Positions 36,438 through 45,873 of a stretch of DNA of 64,000 nt are shown here, one piece after another. The DNA is taken from contig NZ_FPJE01000014.1 of the NCBI RefSeq assembly GCF_900119185.1, forward strand, positions 107,996 to 171,995. Reading direction: 5' to 3'. The stretch is from Sinomicrobium oceani (lineage in GTDB: Bacteria; Bacteroidota; Bacteroidia; Flavobacteriales; Flavobacteriaceae). Each line of letters begins with the position of its first letter. Within the stretch, counting starts at the first letter, position 1. Below the pieces are notes generated by a model, which saw only the letters and a program-made list of their open reading frames with translations, searched no databases and was not told where the DNA came from. Made by a program: the position numbers and the translations under genes.

Positions 36438-36511
36438 GTGTGTCGATTGATCGATGTTATAATACGGAATGTACCGGGAAAAAGATCGGGCTGGATAGCC
36501 GGACCGTTCTC

Positions 36512-37921
36512 CTAATCATTCTTTACTTTTACTATTTGGGCCATCATTTCTGCTTCTGTTGCCAGTTTGCCGTTGGCATAGGCATATCCCTGCATATGGC
36601 AGATTCCCCTTCGGATAGGGGTTACAAGCTCCAGTTTGAATATCAGGGTGTCCCCGGGGCCTACCTGCTGCTTGAATTTTACCTTGTCTATCTTCATAAA
36701 GAACGTCAGGTAATTTTCGGGGTCGGGTACGGTACTCAGCACGAGGATGCCTCCGGCCTGGGCCATGGCTTCTACCTGTAATACTCCCGGCATAACGGGC
36801 GCTCCCGGAAAGTGTCCTACGAAGAAAGGTTCGTTCATCGTGATGTTCTTGACACCTACAACGTGAGTGTCGGAAAGTTCGAGGATCTTGTCTACCAGCA
36901 GGAAAGGAGGTCGGTGTGGCAGCTTCTTCATAATTTCGGTGACATCCATCAAAGGCGTCTGGTTCAGATCGAATTGCGGAACCTTGTTTCTCTTTTCGAT
37001 CTTGATGATCTTGGAGAGTTTTTTGGCAAACTGGGTATTGACGAAATGTCCGGGTTTGTTGGCAATGATCTTACCGCGTATGCGTGTACCGATCAGGGCC
37101 AGATCTCCGATCACATCCAGCAGTTTGTGCCTTGCCGCTTCGTTGGGATAGTGCAGGGTAAGGTTGTCGAGGATACCGTTGGGTTTCACGGAAATGGAAT
37201 CTTTCTGGAAAGCTACCTTGAGTTTTTCCATGGTCTCCGGAGACAGTTCCTTATCTACATATACGATGGCGTTGTTGAGATCACCGCCCTTGATCAGCCC
37301 GTGCTCCAACAGGGTCTCTATTTCGTGCAGGAAACTGAAGGTCCTGGCATTGGAAATTTCTTTTTTGAACTGGGACAGGTTCTTAAGGGTAGCGTTTTGT
37401 GTTCCGAGCACTTTTGTGCCGAAGTCTACCATGGTGGTTACCTGGTATTCGTCGGAAGGAATGACGGTAATTTCACTTCCGGTTTCCTCATCGGTATAGG
37501 AGATGACATCTTTTACGATATACTCCTCCCGCTCGGCATCCTGCTCCACCAATCCGGCTTTTTCGAGGGCTTCTACAAAATACTTGGAAGATCCGTCCAT
37601 TATAGGCGGTTCCGGGGCGTTCAGTTCTATGAGTACATTGTCGATTTCCAGACCTACCAACGCAGCCAGGACATGCTCTGAGGTATGTATACGGACCCCT
37701 TTTTTCTCCAGGTTGGTCCCCCGCTGTGTATTCACTACATAATTGGCATCCGCCTCAATAACCGGGCTTCCTTCGAGATCGACGCGCTTAAAGGCATAAC
37801 CGTGATGTTCCGGTGCAGGTTTAAAAGTCATCGTTACTTCGTGTCCCGTGTGGAGACCTACTCCCTGTAGTGTAACTTCTTTTGCAATGGTACGTTGTTT
37901 CACAACTTTATCACTACTCAT
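36512..37921 (-). CDS. lpxC-fabZ: Fused LpxC deacetylase / FabZ dehydratase
   Basis: 469 residues. Residues 1-310 are LpxC, the zinc deacetylase of lipid A synthesis, with His83 in His-Thr-Ser-Glu-His and the later His/Asp ligands in His-Lys-Leu-Leu-Asp-Val-Ile-Gly-Asp. Residues about 320-469 are the FabZ 3-hydroxyacyl-ACP dehydratase ([11 protein letters not shown] with the catalytic Glu in Gln-Val-Glu-Ala-Met). Fusion of the two is normal in Bacteroidota and ties lipid A to fatty-acid synthesis. The start overlaps the end of lpxD by 8 bases, so the two are probably translated together. Confidence 0.97.
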   Translation of the reverse strand: MSSDKVVKQRTIAKEVTLQGVGLHTGHEVTMTFKPAPEHHGYAFKRVDLEGSPVIEADANYVVNTQRGTNLEKKGVRIHTSEHVLAALVGLEIDNVLIELNAPEPPIMDGSSKYFVEALEKAGLVEQDAEREEYIVKDVISYTDEETGSEITVIPSDEYQVTTMVDFGTKVLGTQNATLKNLSQFKKEISNARTFSFLHEIETLLEHGLIKGGDLNNAIVYVDKELSPETMEKLKVAFQKDSISVKPNGILDNLTLHYPNEAARHKLLDVIGDLALIGTRIRGKIIANKPGHFVNTQFAKKLSKIIKIEKRNKVPQFDLNQTPLMDVTEIMKKLPHRPPFLLVDKILELSDTHVVGVKNITMNEPFFVGHFPGAPVMPGVLQVEAMAQAGGILVLSTVPDPENYLTFFMKIDKVKFKQQVGPGDTLIFKLELVTPIRRGICHMQGYAYANGKLATEAEMMAQIVKVKND

Positions 37922-38942
37922 TATTGTTCCGTTTTTTATCGAATTGGTGAATGGTTTGCACTATTTTGGGCAGGTTTTTAAAATGTACATACGATTTGCT
38001 GAAATCGGGATGATGGAAAGCAGGAGATCCCTGAAGGGTCTCATCGTCCTGTACGTTTCTGATGATCCCGGATTGTGCCTGGACCCTGACGCGGTTACCG
38101 ATGGTGAGATGCCCCACAATTCCTACCTGGCCGCCAATCATGCAATTCTTTCCTATTTTGGTAGATCCCGCAATACCGGTTTGTGCCGCTATTACGGTAT
38201 TTTCTCCTATTTCTACGTTATGTGCTATCTGGATCTGGTTATCCAGCTTTACCCCTCTGCGGATAATTGTAGATCCGAGGGTTGCGCGGTCTATAGTAGT
38301 GGCAGCGCCTATGTCTACATAGTCTTCGAGAATAACATTACCGGTCTGGGGGACTTTGGTGTAATGTCCGTGTTCATCGGGGACAAACCCGAAACCGTCT
38401 GCACCCAGAACCGCACCGCTGTGAATAACACAATGATTGCCGATCACCGTCTCCGAGTAGATCTTGGCGCCTGCGAAGATCGTAACATTATCCCCTATAC
38501 GCACATTATCACCGATGTAAACATTGGGATATATCTTGCAATTGTTCCCTATGCCTGCATGGTCTCCTATATAAGAGAAGGCCCCGAGATAGATGTTTTC
38601 ACCGTAAACGGCAGATTCCGAAATAAAAGAGGGTTGCTCTATTCCGGTTTTGTTCATCTTTACCTGGTTGTAATATTCCAGTAGCCTGGAGAACGATTTA
38701 TAGGCATCTTCCACCTTGATCAGTGTTGTGAAAAGCTCGGATTCTGCTTCAAAATCTTTGTTGACGATGGTGATCGAAGCTTTTGTGGTATAGATATAAG
38801 GCTTGTACTTGGGGTTGGCCAGAAAAGTAAGGTCTCCTTCAGAGCCTTCTTCGATCTTAGCCAGTTTGGAAACCTCCACGTCAGGGTTCCCTATGACATC
38901 CCCTTCCAGTATGCCTGCTATTTGACTTGCTGTAAATTTCAT
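37914..38942 (-). CDS. lpxD: UDP-3-O-acylglucosamine N-acyltransferase
   Basis: 342 residues. N-terminal uridine-binding domain (1-100) and hexapeptide beta helix (about 105-305), with His241 (Ala-His-Asn-Val) and His278 (Val-Gly-His-Leu) at the places of the two active-site His of E. coli LpxD. It adds the second 3-hydroxyacyl chain to the lipid A precursor. ATG start. It is 184 bases after the HD-domain gene and overlaps lpxC-fabZ. Confidence 0.96.
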   Translation of the reverse strand: MKFTASQIAGILEGDVIGNPDVEVSKLAKIEEGSEGDLTFLANPKYKPYIYTTKASITIVNKDFEAESELFTTLIKVEDAYKSFSRLLEYYNQVKMNKTGIEQPSFISESAVYGENIYLGAFSYIGDHAGIGNNCKIYPNVYIGDNVRIGDNVTIFAGAKIYSETVIGNHCVIHSGAVLGADGFGFVPDEHGHYTKVPQTGNVILEDYVDIGAATTIDRATLGSTIIRRGVKLDNQIQIAHNVEIGENTVIAAQTGIAGSTKIGKNCMIGGQVGIVGHLTIGNRVRVQAQSGIIRNVQDDETLQGSPAFHHPDFSKSYVHFKNLPKIVQTIHQFDKKRNNNE

Positions 38943-39126
38943 TCCTGCAAAAGTATAAAAAAAGTAAATATTAAGTTATCGCCTCGTTAACTTAATAGAC
39001 GAAGTGCAGGAATGATATGTTACAAGTGGGGTGTGAAAGAAAGAGGTAAGTGTTTGAATTACCGTTTTTTGAAAAACGAAGGGCATCTGCCGAACGGGTG
39101 TTCTTTTTATTTTTAAGCATGGTTTT

Positions 39127-40353
39127 TCAGCTGTGTTTCGGGTAGCAGATATAGTACTTGGTCACCGGTTTGGACAAGGCTTTCAGGTTGAGCAGGTCCG
39201 AAGCTTTGACGACATCGGAGACTTTGCCTGTTTTCATAAGAATACGTATGTTCTCTTTGTCCATGCTGTATGCGAGGTTTTCTACCTTTCCCGTAAATAC
39301 GAAGTAGCGGGCGGTTTCTTCCGGTACGTCATATTTTTCCATGAAACGGGCAATGTGTTTTTCGAGTTTTTCGTCCGTGACCTGTTTTTTACGGTATTTG
39401 ATCTTGAGCAGGTCCCGGTTGAGTATCATCGCACAAAGCCTGGAGAGTACAAAATCGTCATGAAATTGCCATTCTTTCATGGCCGATATAATATCGTTAT
39501 CGTCGAGGCGAGAGAAAATATCGAGGACATCCGCATTGAAATCCTGGATCTCTACTTTGTTTTTCAGGAAATATTCCAGAGCAGTACTGGCTTTGAGTAC
39601 CGTTCCTTCGGATACGAGTTCCTTGGCCCGCTTGAGCACGCGGATCAGTAACTGTTCGGCAACCAAACCTGTTTTGTGCAGGTAGGCCTGCCAGTACATC
39701 AGCCTGCGGGCTACGAGGAATTTTTCGATGGAGTAGATCCCTTTTTCTTCAATGGCAAGTTCATTGTCGACAACGGTGAGCATCGTGATAAGCCTTTCGG
39801 AATTGATGTTTCCTTCGGCTACCCCGGTATAAAAACTGTCTCTTTTCAGATAATCCGTACGGTCTATATCGAACTGGCTGGATATGAGCTGATGCATGAA
39901 TTTGCGGTGGTATTCGCCGCGAAACATCTGGATGGCAAGCGTTAAACTTCCGTTAAAAGTGCGGTTGAGCTCTTCCATAAAGAGCAGTGAGATCTGCTCA
40001 TGACTTACCCCGCTTACAATACTGTGCTCCATAGCATGGGAGAAAGGTCCGTGACCTATATCGTGCAAAAGAATGGCAATAAGCAATGCTTCTTCCTCTT
40101 CTTCGGAGATCTCAACTTTCTTGAAACGAAGGGTTTGAACGGCTTTTTGCATGAGATGCATGCAGCCCAGCGCATGATGAAACCTCGTGTGATGGGCGCC
40201 GGGATAGACAAGGTACGAAAGGCCCATTTGGGATATACGACGGAGCCGTTGAAAATATTTATGTTCTATGAGATCGAAAATCAGGGTATTGGGAATGGTA
40301 ATAAATCCGTAAATTGGATCGTTGAATATTTTTAGTTTATTAGTACGTTTCAT
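39127..40353 (-). CDS. HD-domain phosphohydrolase
   Basis: 408 residues. HD metal site: His at Arg-Phe-His-His-Ala-Leu-Gly, Leu-His-Asp-Ile-Gly-His-Gly-Pro-Phe-Ser-His near 90-100, and a later Asp. The sequence around Gln-Phe-Asp-Ile-Asp-Arg-Thr-Asp-Tyr-Leu-Lys-Arg-Asp is the mark of the dGTPase-related SAMHD1-like group. The probable activity is hydrolysis of nucleoside triphosphates, but the substrate is unknown. It heads the lipid A cluster and diverges from porX; TATATTTG at 40447-40440 is a promoter candidate with an 80-base leader. Confidence 0.88.
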   Translation of the reverse strand: MKRTNKLKIFNDPIYGFITIPNTLIFDLIEHKYFQRLRRISQMGLSYLVYPGAHHTRFHHALGCMHLMQKAVQTLRFKKVEISEEEEEALLIAILLHDIGHGPFSHAMEHSIVSGVSHEQISLLFMEELNRTFNGSLTLAIQMFRGEYHRKFMHQLISSQFDIDRTDYLKRDSFYTGVAEGNINSERLITMLTVVDNELAIEEKGIYSIEKFLVARRLMYWQAYLHKTGLVAEQLLIRVLKRAKELVSEGTVLKASTALEYFLKNKVEIQDFNADVLDIFSRLDDNDIISAMKEWQFHDDFVLSRLCAMILNRDLLKIKYRKKQVTDEKLEKHIARFMEKYDVPEETARYFVFTGKVENLAYSMDKENIRILMKTGKVSDVVKASDLLNLKALSKPVTKYYICYPKHS

Positions 40354-40439
40354 ATGTTTATTTTTGGTCCCGAAGCTGTCACTGCGGACCGATTATTTTT
40401 CCCGTGCTGCGTTTCACAAAGGAATTCAAAAGCAAAATA

Positions 40440-40447
40440 CAAATATA
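40440..40447 (-). promoter_or_regulatory. Promoter -7 element for the HD-domain gene
   Basis: TATATTTG on the minus strand; no matching -33 TTG. On the other strand TATTTTTG at 40359-40366 may serve porX. Confidence 0.4.
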
Positions 40448-40452
40448 CGGAT

Positions 40453-42000
40453 ATGAGTAACATAAAAATATTGTGGGTAGATGATGAAATTGACTTGCTG
40501 AAGCCGCACATTCTTTTTCTCGAAAAAAAGAATTACACGATTTCCACATGTCAAAGCGGAGCCGATGCCCTCGAAGATGTAGATAAGAACAGCTATGATA
40601 TTGTTTTTCTCGATGAGAATATGCCCGGCCTTACCGGCCTGGAGACCCTGACCGAGATCAAGGCCAAACGTCCGAACCTTCCGGTGGTGATGATCACCAA
40701 GAGCGAAGAGGAATACCTTATGGAAGAGGCCATCGGTTCGAAAATAGCGGATTATCTTATAAAACCGGTCAATCCGAACCAGATATTACTCTCCCTGAAG
40801 AAAAACCTCGATCACTCCCGGCTCGTGTCAGAGAAAACGACGGCCAATTACCAACAGGAGTTCAGAAAAATAGCGATGGATATGGCTATGGTGAATTCCT
40901 ATGAAGAGTGGGTGAGCCTGTACAAAAGACTGTTATACTGGGAGCTGGAACTGGAGAATATAGAGGATGTAGGGATGGTAGAGATCCTGGAATCGCAGAA
41001 GACAGAAGCCAATACTCAGTTCGGGAAGTTTGTGGAGAAGAATTATACGGACTGGTTTTCCGATGATGATGCCCCGGTGATGTCGCACACCATGTTTCGC
41101 GAACTGGTGGTGCCGGAACTGCAAAAAAACAAGCCCACACTGCTCGTGGTGATAGATAACCTGAGGTACGATCAGTGGATGGCCATAGAAGATGCGGTTA
41201 ATGTGCATTACAAGACCCGGGACGAAGTGCCGTATTGCAGTATTCTGCCCACGGCGACGCAATATGCGCGAAATGCTATTTTTGCCGGACTGATGCCCGC
41301 AGAGATGGAAAAGCTCTATCCGAAATACTGGAAGAACGATACCGATGAAGGGGGGAAGAACCTGCATGAAGCCGATTTCCTTCATGAGCAGATCCGTCGT
41401 CTCGGCCTGGATATCAAATGGGAATATCACAAAATATCGAGCCTGAAGGCAGGGCGGCAACTGGCCCAGAATTTCAGGTCACAAAAAGATAACGACCTGA
41501 CGGTCGTAGTGTATAATTTCGTGGATATCCTCTCGCATTCCAAAACTGAGATGGAAGTAATAAAAGAACTGGCTTCCAACGATAAGGCCTACCGGTCGCT
41601 TACGAAGAGCTGGTTCCGGAATTCTCCCTTGCTGGAAATTATACAGCAATCGCAGCAATTAGGATTTAAATTATTACTGACTACGGATCACGGTACGATA
41701 AACGTCAAGAATCCGTCGAAAGTGATCGGGGATAAGGAAACGAGTCTTAACCTCCGCTACAAGACAGGAAGGAGCCTTTCTTATGAAGCCAAGGAAGTGT
41801 TTGCGGTAAAAAAGCCCGGAGATGTGCATTTACCTTCCATAAATATGAGCAGCTCCTTTATTTTTGCCAAGGATGACCTTTTCTTTGCGTATCCCAACAA
41901 TTATAACCACTATGTGAGTTATTACCGGAATACCTACCAGCATGGCGGAATATCACTGGAAGAGATGATCATTCCGTTTGTAGTATTGGAGCCGAAATAA
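40453..42000 (+). CDS. porX: PorX-type response regulator with PglZ domain
   Basis: 515 residues from the ATG at 40453 (33 extra upstream codons give no sensible start). Residues 1-120 are a receiver domain with Asp9-Asp11 region acidic pocket, phosphorylated Asp54 (Phe-Leu-Asp-Glu-Asn-Met-Pro) and Lys near 105. The rest (about 200-510) is an alkaline-phosphatase-fold PglZ domain. PorX, with the kinase PorY (not nearby) and the sigma factor SigP, controls type IX secretion and gliding; the P. gingivalis protein has phosphodiesterase activity. It is followed 17 bases later by tsaE. Confidence 0.94.
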   Translation: MSNIKILWVDDEIDLLKPHILFLEKKNYTISTCQSGADALEDVDKNSYDIVFLDENMPGLTGLETLTEIKAKRPNLPVVMITKSEEEYLMEEAIGSKIADYLIKPVNPNQILLSLKKNLDHSRLVSEKTTANYQQEFRKIAMDMAMVNSYEEWVSLYKRLLYWELELENIEDVGMVEILESQKTEANTQFGKFVEKNYTDWFSDDDAPVMSHTMFRELVVPELQKNKPTLLVVIDNLRYDQWMAIEDAVNVHYKTRDEVPYCSILPTATQYARNAIFAGLMPAEMEKLYPKYWKNDTDEGGKNLHEADFLHEQIRRLGLDIKWEYHKISSLKAGRQLAQNFRSQKDNDLTVVVYNFVDILSHSKTEMEVIKELASNDKAYRSLTKSWFRNSPLLEIIQQSQQLGFKLLLTTDHGTINVKNPSKVIGDKETSLNLRYKTGRSLSYEAKEVFAVKKPGDVHLPSINMSSSFIFAKDDLFFAYPNNYNHYVSYYRNTYQHGGISLEEMIIPFVVLEPK

Positions 42001-42017
42001 AATTTAATAGTACAAAT

Positions 42018-42443
42018 TTGAAACCGATTAGTTATACACTGGAAGAGATTGATGAAGCAGCGCGAAGACTGCTCGATGAAGCCCCCGGAAAGATCTTGTT
42101 GTTTTACGGGGATATGGGGGTAGGCAAGACTACGCTGATCAAATCTCTGGCGCATCATCTTGGGGTAAAGGATGTAACGGGAAGTCCAACCTTCGGGCTG
42201 GTTAATGAGTACGAAGGCGCCGGCGGGGCAAGGATATACCACTTCGATTTTTACCGGATTAATAACGAAGAAGAGGTGCTGGATATCGGTTTTGAGGATT
42301 ATCTCCATACCGGGACCTGGATTTTTATCGAGTGGCCCGGGAAGATCGAAGGCCTGATCCCGGATGATGCTGTGGCTGTTCGTCTGACAACCAACGCGGA
42401 TGGCAGCAGGCAATTATCTGTCGGTGAAGCGGTATCTTCTTGA
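42018..42443 (+). CDS. tsaE: tRNA threonylcarbamoyladenosine biosynthesis ATPase
   Basis: 141 residues. Walker A Gly-Asp-Met-Gly-Val-Gly-Lys-Thr-Thr near 31-39, Ser-Pro-Thr-Phe in the middle, and Phe-Ile-Glu-Trp-Pro at about 106-110. It is the ATPase of the TsaBDE complex that makes t6A37 in tRNAs reading ANN codons. The start is TTG, 17 bases after the porX stop. An intrinsic terminator follows. Confidence 0.94.
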   Translation: MKPISYTLEEIDEAARRLLDEAPGKILLFYGDMGVGKTTLIKSLAHHLGVKDVTGSPTFGLVNEYEGAGGARIYHFDFYRINNEEEVLDIGFEDYLHTGTWIFIEWPGKIEGLIPDDAVAVRLTTNADGSRQLSVGEAVSS

Positions 42444-42464
42444 AGAAAAATGATATTTTTGTAG

Positions 42465-42495
42465 AAGGGAATCTGTATTATAGATTCCCTTTTTG
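42465..42495 (+). terminator. Intrinsic terminator after tsaE
   Basis: AAGGGAATCT (42465-42474) pairs with AGATTCCCTT (42482-42491) around a 7-base loop, with a following T run. Confidence 0.9.
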
Positions 42496-42588
42496 TTTTA
42501 ACCTGTTTAATCTATAGTCTGTTTGTGCCGGATAATCCCGTCCGGCAAAACGTACTAAAGCTCACCTGTGAGTAAAAAACTATCGGAT

Positions 42589-43473
42589 ATGACCAAAACT
42601 CTGCTTGATAACATCGGAAATACGCCTCTTGTGGCGGCCACAACCTTAATAAAAAACAAGGATATAAAACTGTTACTGAAACTCGAAGGGAATAATCCCG
42701 GGGGAAGTGTAAAGGACAGGGCGGCGTATAACATGATAAAAAGTGCCCTGGACCGGGGTACGATCACGCCCGAAACCAGGCTTATCGAAGCCACGAGCGG
42801 TAATACGGGAATAGCGCTGGCTATGATAGCCGGGTTGTTTAAGCTGAATATCGAGCTGGTAATGCCGGAAAACTCTACCCGCGAGCGCGTTCAGACCATG
42901 CGGGCCTACGGGGCAAAAGTTACGCTTACCCCGTCGGATTCGGGTATTGAAGGATCGCGGGATTATGCCGAAAAAAAGGTCAAGGAAGAAGAATATGTGT
43001 CTTTAAATCAGTTTGGTAACGATGATAACTGGAAAGCACATTATAAAACTACCGGTCCGGAAATATGGCGGGATACGGACGGACAGGTTACGCATTTCGT
43101 ATCGGCCATGGGAACTACAGGAACCATTATGGGAACATCGGCTTTTTTAAAGGAAAAGGCATCTGAGGTTCGTATTGTCGGGGTACAGCCTGCTGATAAT
43201 TCCAGTATTCCGGGGATACGGAAGTGGCCCGAAGCTTATCTGCCGGCTATATTTGATCCTTCGAGAATAGATGAGATCATCGAAGTCAGTGAAGAGGAAG
43301 CGGTGACGATGACGCGAAGGCTGGCCCGGGAAGAAGGTATTTTTGCCGGGATGAGTAGCGGGGGAGCCGTAAGTGCCGCCCTGAAACTGGCCGATACGCT
43401 CGAAAAAGGTGTGATTGTAGCTATTATATGCGACAGGGGCGACAGATACCTGTCTTCGGATTTGTTTGTCTGA
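42589..43473 (+). CDS. cysM: Cysteine synthase B
   Basis: 294 residues. PLP lysine Lys42 in Gly-Ser-Val-Lys-Asp-Arg, Ser-Gly-Asn-Thr-Gly in the substrate loop, and Gly-Thr-Thr-Gly-Thr-Ile-Met-Gly in the phosphate loop. It makes cysteine from O-acetylserine and sulfide or thiosulfate. I start it at the ATG at 42589, which leaves eight residues before Ile-Gly-Asn-Thr-Pro-Leu-Val as in other CysM; a GTG seven codons earlier is possible. Its promoter is not obvious. Confidence 0.93.
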   Translation: MTKTLLDNIGNTPLVAATTLIKNKDIKLLLKLEGNNPGGSVKDRAAYNMIKSALDRGTITPETRLIEATSGNTGIALAMIAGLFKLNIELVMPENSTRERVQTMRAYGAKVTLTPSDSGIEGSRDYAEKKVKEEEYVSLNQFGNDDNWKAHYKTTGPEIWRDTDGQVTHFVSAMGTTGTIMGTSAFLKEKASEVRIVGVQPADNSSIPGIRKWPEAYLPAIFDPSRIDEIIEVSEEEAVTMTRRLAREEGIFAGMSSGGAVSAALKLADTLEKGVIVAIICDRGDRYLSSDLFV

Positions 43474-43500
43474 TATTTCGGGATTGCTGAAGTAGAAAAA

Positions 43501-43842
43501 AAGCAGGCCTGTAAGCCGGATTCTGTCGAGTCTTATCATTTATCTGGGATACCGGTTGCCCGGGATCTCTAACCGCCTACCCTCCGGCACCCGTCCGGAA
43601 TATATCGGGACGGAACGGGCGCGCAACCCTTAGATACCGGTTTACATGGCGTTGCACCGCGTAGAGTTTACCTGATTTCACTACAGCATTACCTGTACAT
43701 CCTTTCTGTTGCACTGGTCCTCTCCGCAACGGCGAACCGAAACGGATGACGGGTGTTACCCGCTACGCTGCGCTGTGGTGTCCGGACTTTCCTCTCCTCT
43801 TCCGGAGTTACCGGGATGAGGAGCGATAAGACGGCCTGCGGG
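43501..43842 (-). ncRNA. rnpB: RNase P RNA (class A)
   Basis: The minus strand carries the conserved 5' block GAGGAAAGTCCGGAC (at about 43780-43795) and, near the 3' end, GACAGAATCCGGCTTAC. GCAGGCC near the 5' end pairs with GGCCTGC near the 3' end to form helix P1, and a run of T's follows the 3' end. Length about 340 bases is normal. It processes the 5' ends of tRNAs with RnpA. Ends are good to within a few bases. Confidence 0.95.
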
Positions 43843-43843
43843 G

Positions 43844-43851
43844 CAAAGTTA
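43844..43851 (-). promoter_or_regulatory. Promoter -7 element for rnpB
   Basis: TAACTTTG on the minus strand (plus CAAAGTTA), a few bases ahead of the RNA 5' end, the right spacing for a start at about 43840. Confidence 0.6.
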
Positions 43852-43901
43852 CGAAGCTTTCGCGGAAGAACTGTTTTTTTTTATCGGTTTGCTGTGCGAT
43901 T

Positions 43902-44420
43902 TCAGCTAAGAAAGTCGCTGACTTCTTTTTTGATATACGATAGGGCTGCAGCGGAAGGAGCGGTTTTGTCGAGCATTTCGCTGAGAATGTTTTCTCTTAA
44001 TTTACCGGCATTCAAAGATTTATCGCTCATGCCGGTTTTGCGGATGAGTTGTATAGTAGCGTTTTTTGCGGTCCGGATGACACTCCAGCATTCTTCGCTT
44101 ATATAGATCTGCTGGGAAATATTATGGTCGTATTCTTCTTCGATGTGACGGATAAGCAGGGCTTCATACGCTTCTTTACGGTCTTCGGCCGGGGCCACAC
44201 GAAGCAACAGGCGGGAAGGGTCTATCCTCTCGAGAAAAAGAACCATTCTTTCGTAAGCCTGCAATCGTATAGGAACCAGATCTTTACTGTATTCGCGTTG
44301 GAGGAGGAAGCGTCGTCGTGCATTTTCGTTCCTGACGAACTGGTTAAAGAAGTAATAAGCGATAAGCCCTGTGATAACAGCAGGCAGGCAGTAGAAAAGT
44401 AATTCTGTGACCGGGATCAT
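43902..44420 (-). CDS. Conserved membrane-anchored protein (DUF7935-like)
   Basis: 172 residues. One N-terminal membrane helix (about 6-24) and then a helical cytoplasmic part rich in Arg, Glu and Leu. The conserved run Leu-Gln-Ala-Tyr-Glu-Arg-Met-Val-Leu-Phe-Leu-Glu-Arg and the His-Asn-Ile-Ser-Gln-Gln-Ile-Tyr-Ile-Ser segment are what I associate with DUF7935 of Bacteroidota. No function is known. ATG start; the next gene on this strand is 86 bases upstream. Confidence 0.65.
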   Translation of the reverse strand: MIPVTELLFYCLPAVITGLIAYYFFNQFVRNENARRRFLLQREYSKDLVPIRLQAYERMVLFLERIDPSRLLLRVAPAEDRKEAYEALLIRHIEEEYDHNISQQIYISEECWSVIRTAKNATIQLIRKTGMSDKSLNAGKLRENILSEMLDKTAPSAAALSYIKKEVSDFLS

Positions 44421-44506
44421 ATAATACGTTTTATACGGTTTGACGATTAGTATCTTAAATAACGTCCGGTGCCGTTTATTGTTATGGAAAAAACGAAAAA
44501 CCTGGC

Positions 44507-45310
44507 TTACTGACTTATAAAACGGTCGTCCCGGCGTGTGTGTATGGTGTCGGTTTCGGTAAAATAGTCGATCATGGCATTGCGGATACGATAGTCGAGA
44601 GGAACAGTACGTACCGGGTTGAGGAAAAAGTTCATGTGGTCTCCGCCGTTCATCAGGTAGTCTGAAGTAGCAATGTAATAATGTCTGTCCGGATCGATCG
44701 GTTTGTCGTTGATCAGGAATGACTTTTCCTCCCCGTCCTTGTCCAGGACCAGTTGTATGCCGCTGATGGGATGGGCTGTTCTGGCTTTGACGAGGTAGTC
44801 GGCAAGCTGACGGACTTTATCCCCGGTGAGTTCCAGGACTACGATGGCGTTTTCGAACGGCATAATTTCGTACGCCGTGCGTGCCGTGGTATTTCCGCGG
44901 GCCATGGTGGCCCGTATTCCGCCGAAATTAAGAAGGACCGCATCGATGTGTTTTCCTGTCCTTCTGTGAAAAACAGTTTCCGCTTTTTTTAATACGACAT
45001 CCGCCATGAGATTCCCGATCGCGGTATTGAGTTCGCCGTCGGTTTTGCTGAGATCCGTGGGATTGTAGGCCAGCGGAGCACTGAGGTCCTGGTCTATGTG
45101 TTCCCGGAAAGGTTTTACAAAAGCTTCGATTTCCGGATCGCCGGAGATACTGTCGTTAATATTGATCTCTTTTCCTTCGATGCCAGAAATCTGAACGTCT
45201 GTAACAATATCCCCCCGTTTACACGATAAAAATAAGGTTAACGTTATAAAAATAACAAAATGTGTTATTCTTATGTGGTTATGATACGGACAATTTGTGT
45301 TTTTGTGCAT
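44507..45310 (-). CDS. 5'-nucleotidase C-terminal-domain lipoprotein, no catalytic domain
   Basis: 267 residues. Lipoprotein signal with Leu-Phe-Leu-Ser-Cys near residue 30, and then the substrate-binding (C-terminal) domain of UshA-like 5'-nucleotidases: Asn-Phe-Gly-Gly-Ile-Arg and Met-Pro-Phe-Glu-Asn. The N-terminal metallophosphatase domain of normal enzymes is missing from the gene, and no gene for it lies next to it in this window. In relatives it is often encoded by the adjacent gene. Alone it could bind nucleotides but not cut them. Divergent from the DUF6913 gene, with start codons 38 bases apart. Confidence 0.82.
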   Translation of the reverse strand: MHKNTNCPYHNHIRITHFVIFITLTLFLSCKRGDIVTDVQISGIEGKEININDSISGDPEIEAFVKPFREHIDQDLSAPLAYNPTDLSKTDGELNTAIGNLMADVVLKKAETVFHRRTGKHIDAVLLNFGGIRATMARGNTTARTAYEIMPFENAIVVLELTGDKVRQLADYLVKARTAHPISGIQLVLDKDGEEKSFLINDKPIDPDRHYYIATSDYLMNGGDHMNFFLNPVRTVPLDYRIRNAMIDYFTETDTIHTRRDDRFISQ

Positions 45311-45328
45311 GGTAATGTGTTACATTTG
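45303..45328 (+). promoter_or_regulatory. Promoter for the DUF6913-dapA pair
   Basis: TTG (45303-45305), 15 bases, TACATTTG (45321-45328). It overlaps the first codons of the divergent 5'-nucleotidase gene. Confidence 0.55.
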
Positions 45329-45347
45329 CAAAACAAAGCGAAGGTAT

Positions 45348-45872
45348 ATGTTTTTTGATAAATATAAGGAGAAATCGGCGCATAAAATTCTCAGAAAGGG
45401 CTCCCCGGCAGTCATGAGCAGAGCAGGTAACGGGAATTCGAAAGTGTCTTCTCTGGCCTGCGTAGTGAACCTTGACGAATTTGAAGATGTGGAGGTCTTT
45501 AATGCCCTGGCCGGAGACCTGGGGGTGAAGCAGGAGCATTTTACCATGATCGGGTACACCACACGTAGGGATGCCGACGCTTTTCGGGGCATACCCGTTT
45601 TTACCACAGAAGAACTGGGCTGGAAAGGGGAGATCCGTAACGATCACTACAGGCAGGTCTCGGAAAGACCGTATGATATGTTGCTGAGCTATTACAGTAC
45701 TTCCGCAGTACTGCTGGGGTTGGCTACTCTCGGTATCCGTGCCGGTTTTAAAGTAGGTTTTGCCGGGATGTACGAACGAGAAAATGATTTGATCATAAAT
45801 ATGAGTCCGGAGCGTTTTCCGGAGTTCAGGGAAGAATTAATAAAGTATCTCACCATTTTAAATAAGATATAG
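45348..45872 (+). CDS. DUF6913 family protein
   Basis: 174 residues from the ATG at 45348; it lies directly after a promoter and so is preferred over a start 17 codons earlier that precedes it. The protein has an alternating alpha/beta pattern with short hydrophobic strands, no signal peptide, and a closing Asn-Lys-Ile. It matches a family seen in flavobacteria just ahead of dapA, as here (one base apart). No function is known; the coupling suggests some link with diaminopimelate/lysine synthesis (inferred). Confidence 0.78.
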   Translation: MFFDKYKEKSAHKILRKGSPAVMSRAGNGNSKVSSLACVVNLDEFEDVEVFNALAGDLGVKQEHFTMIGYTTRRDADAFRGIPVFTTEELGWKGEIRNDHYRQVSERPYDMLLSYYSTSAVLLGLATLGIRAGFKVGFAGMYERENDLIINMSPERFPEFREELIKYLTILNKI

Positions 45873-45873
45873 G

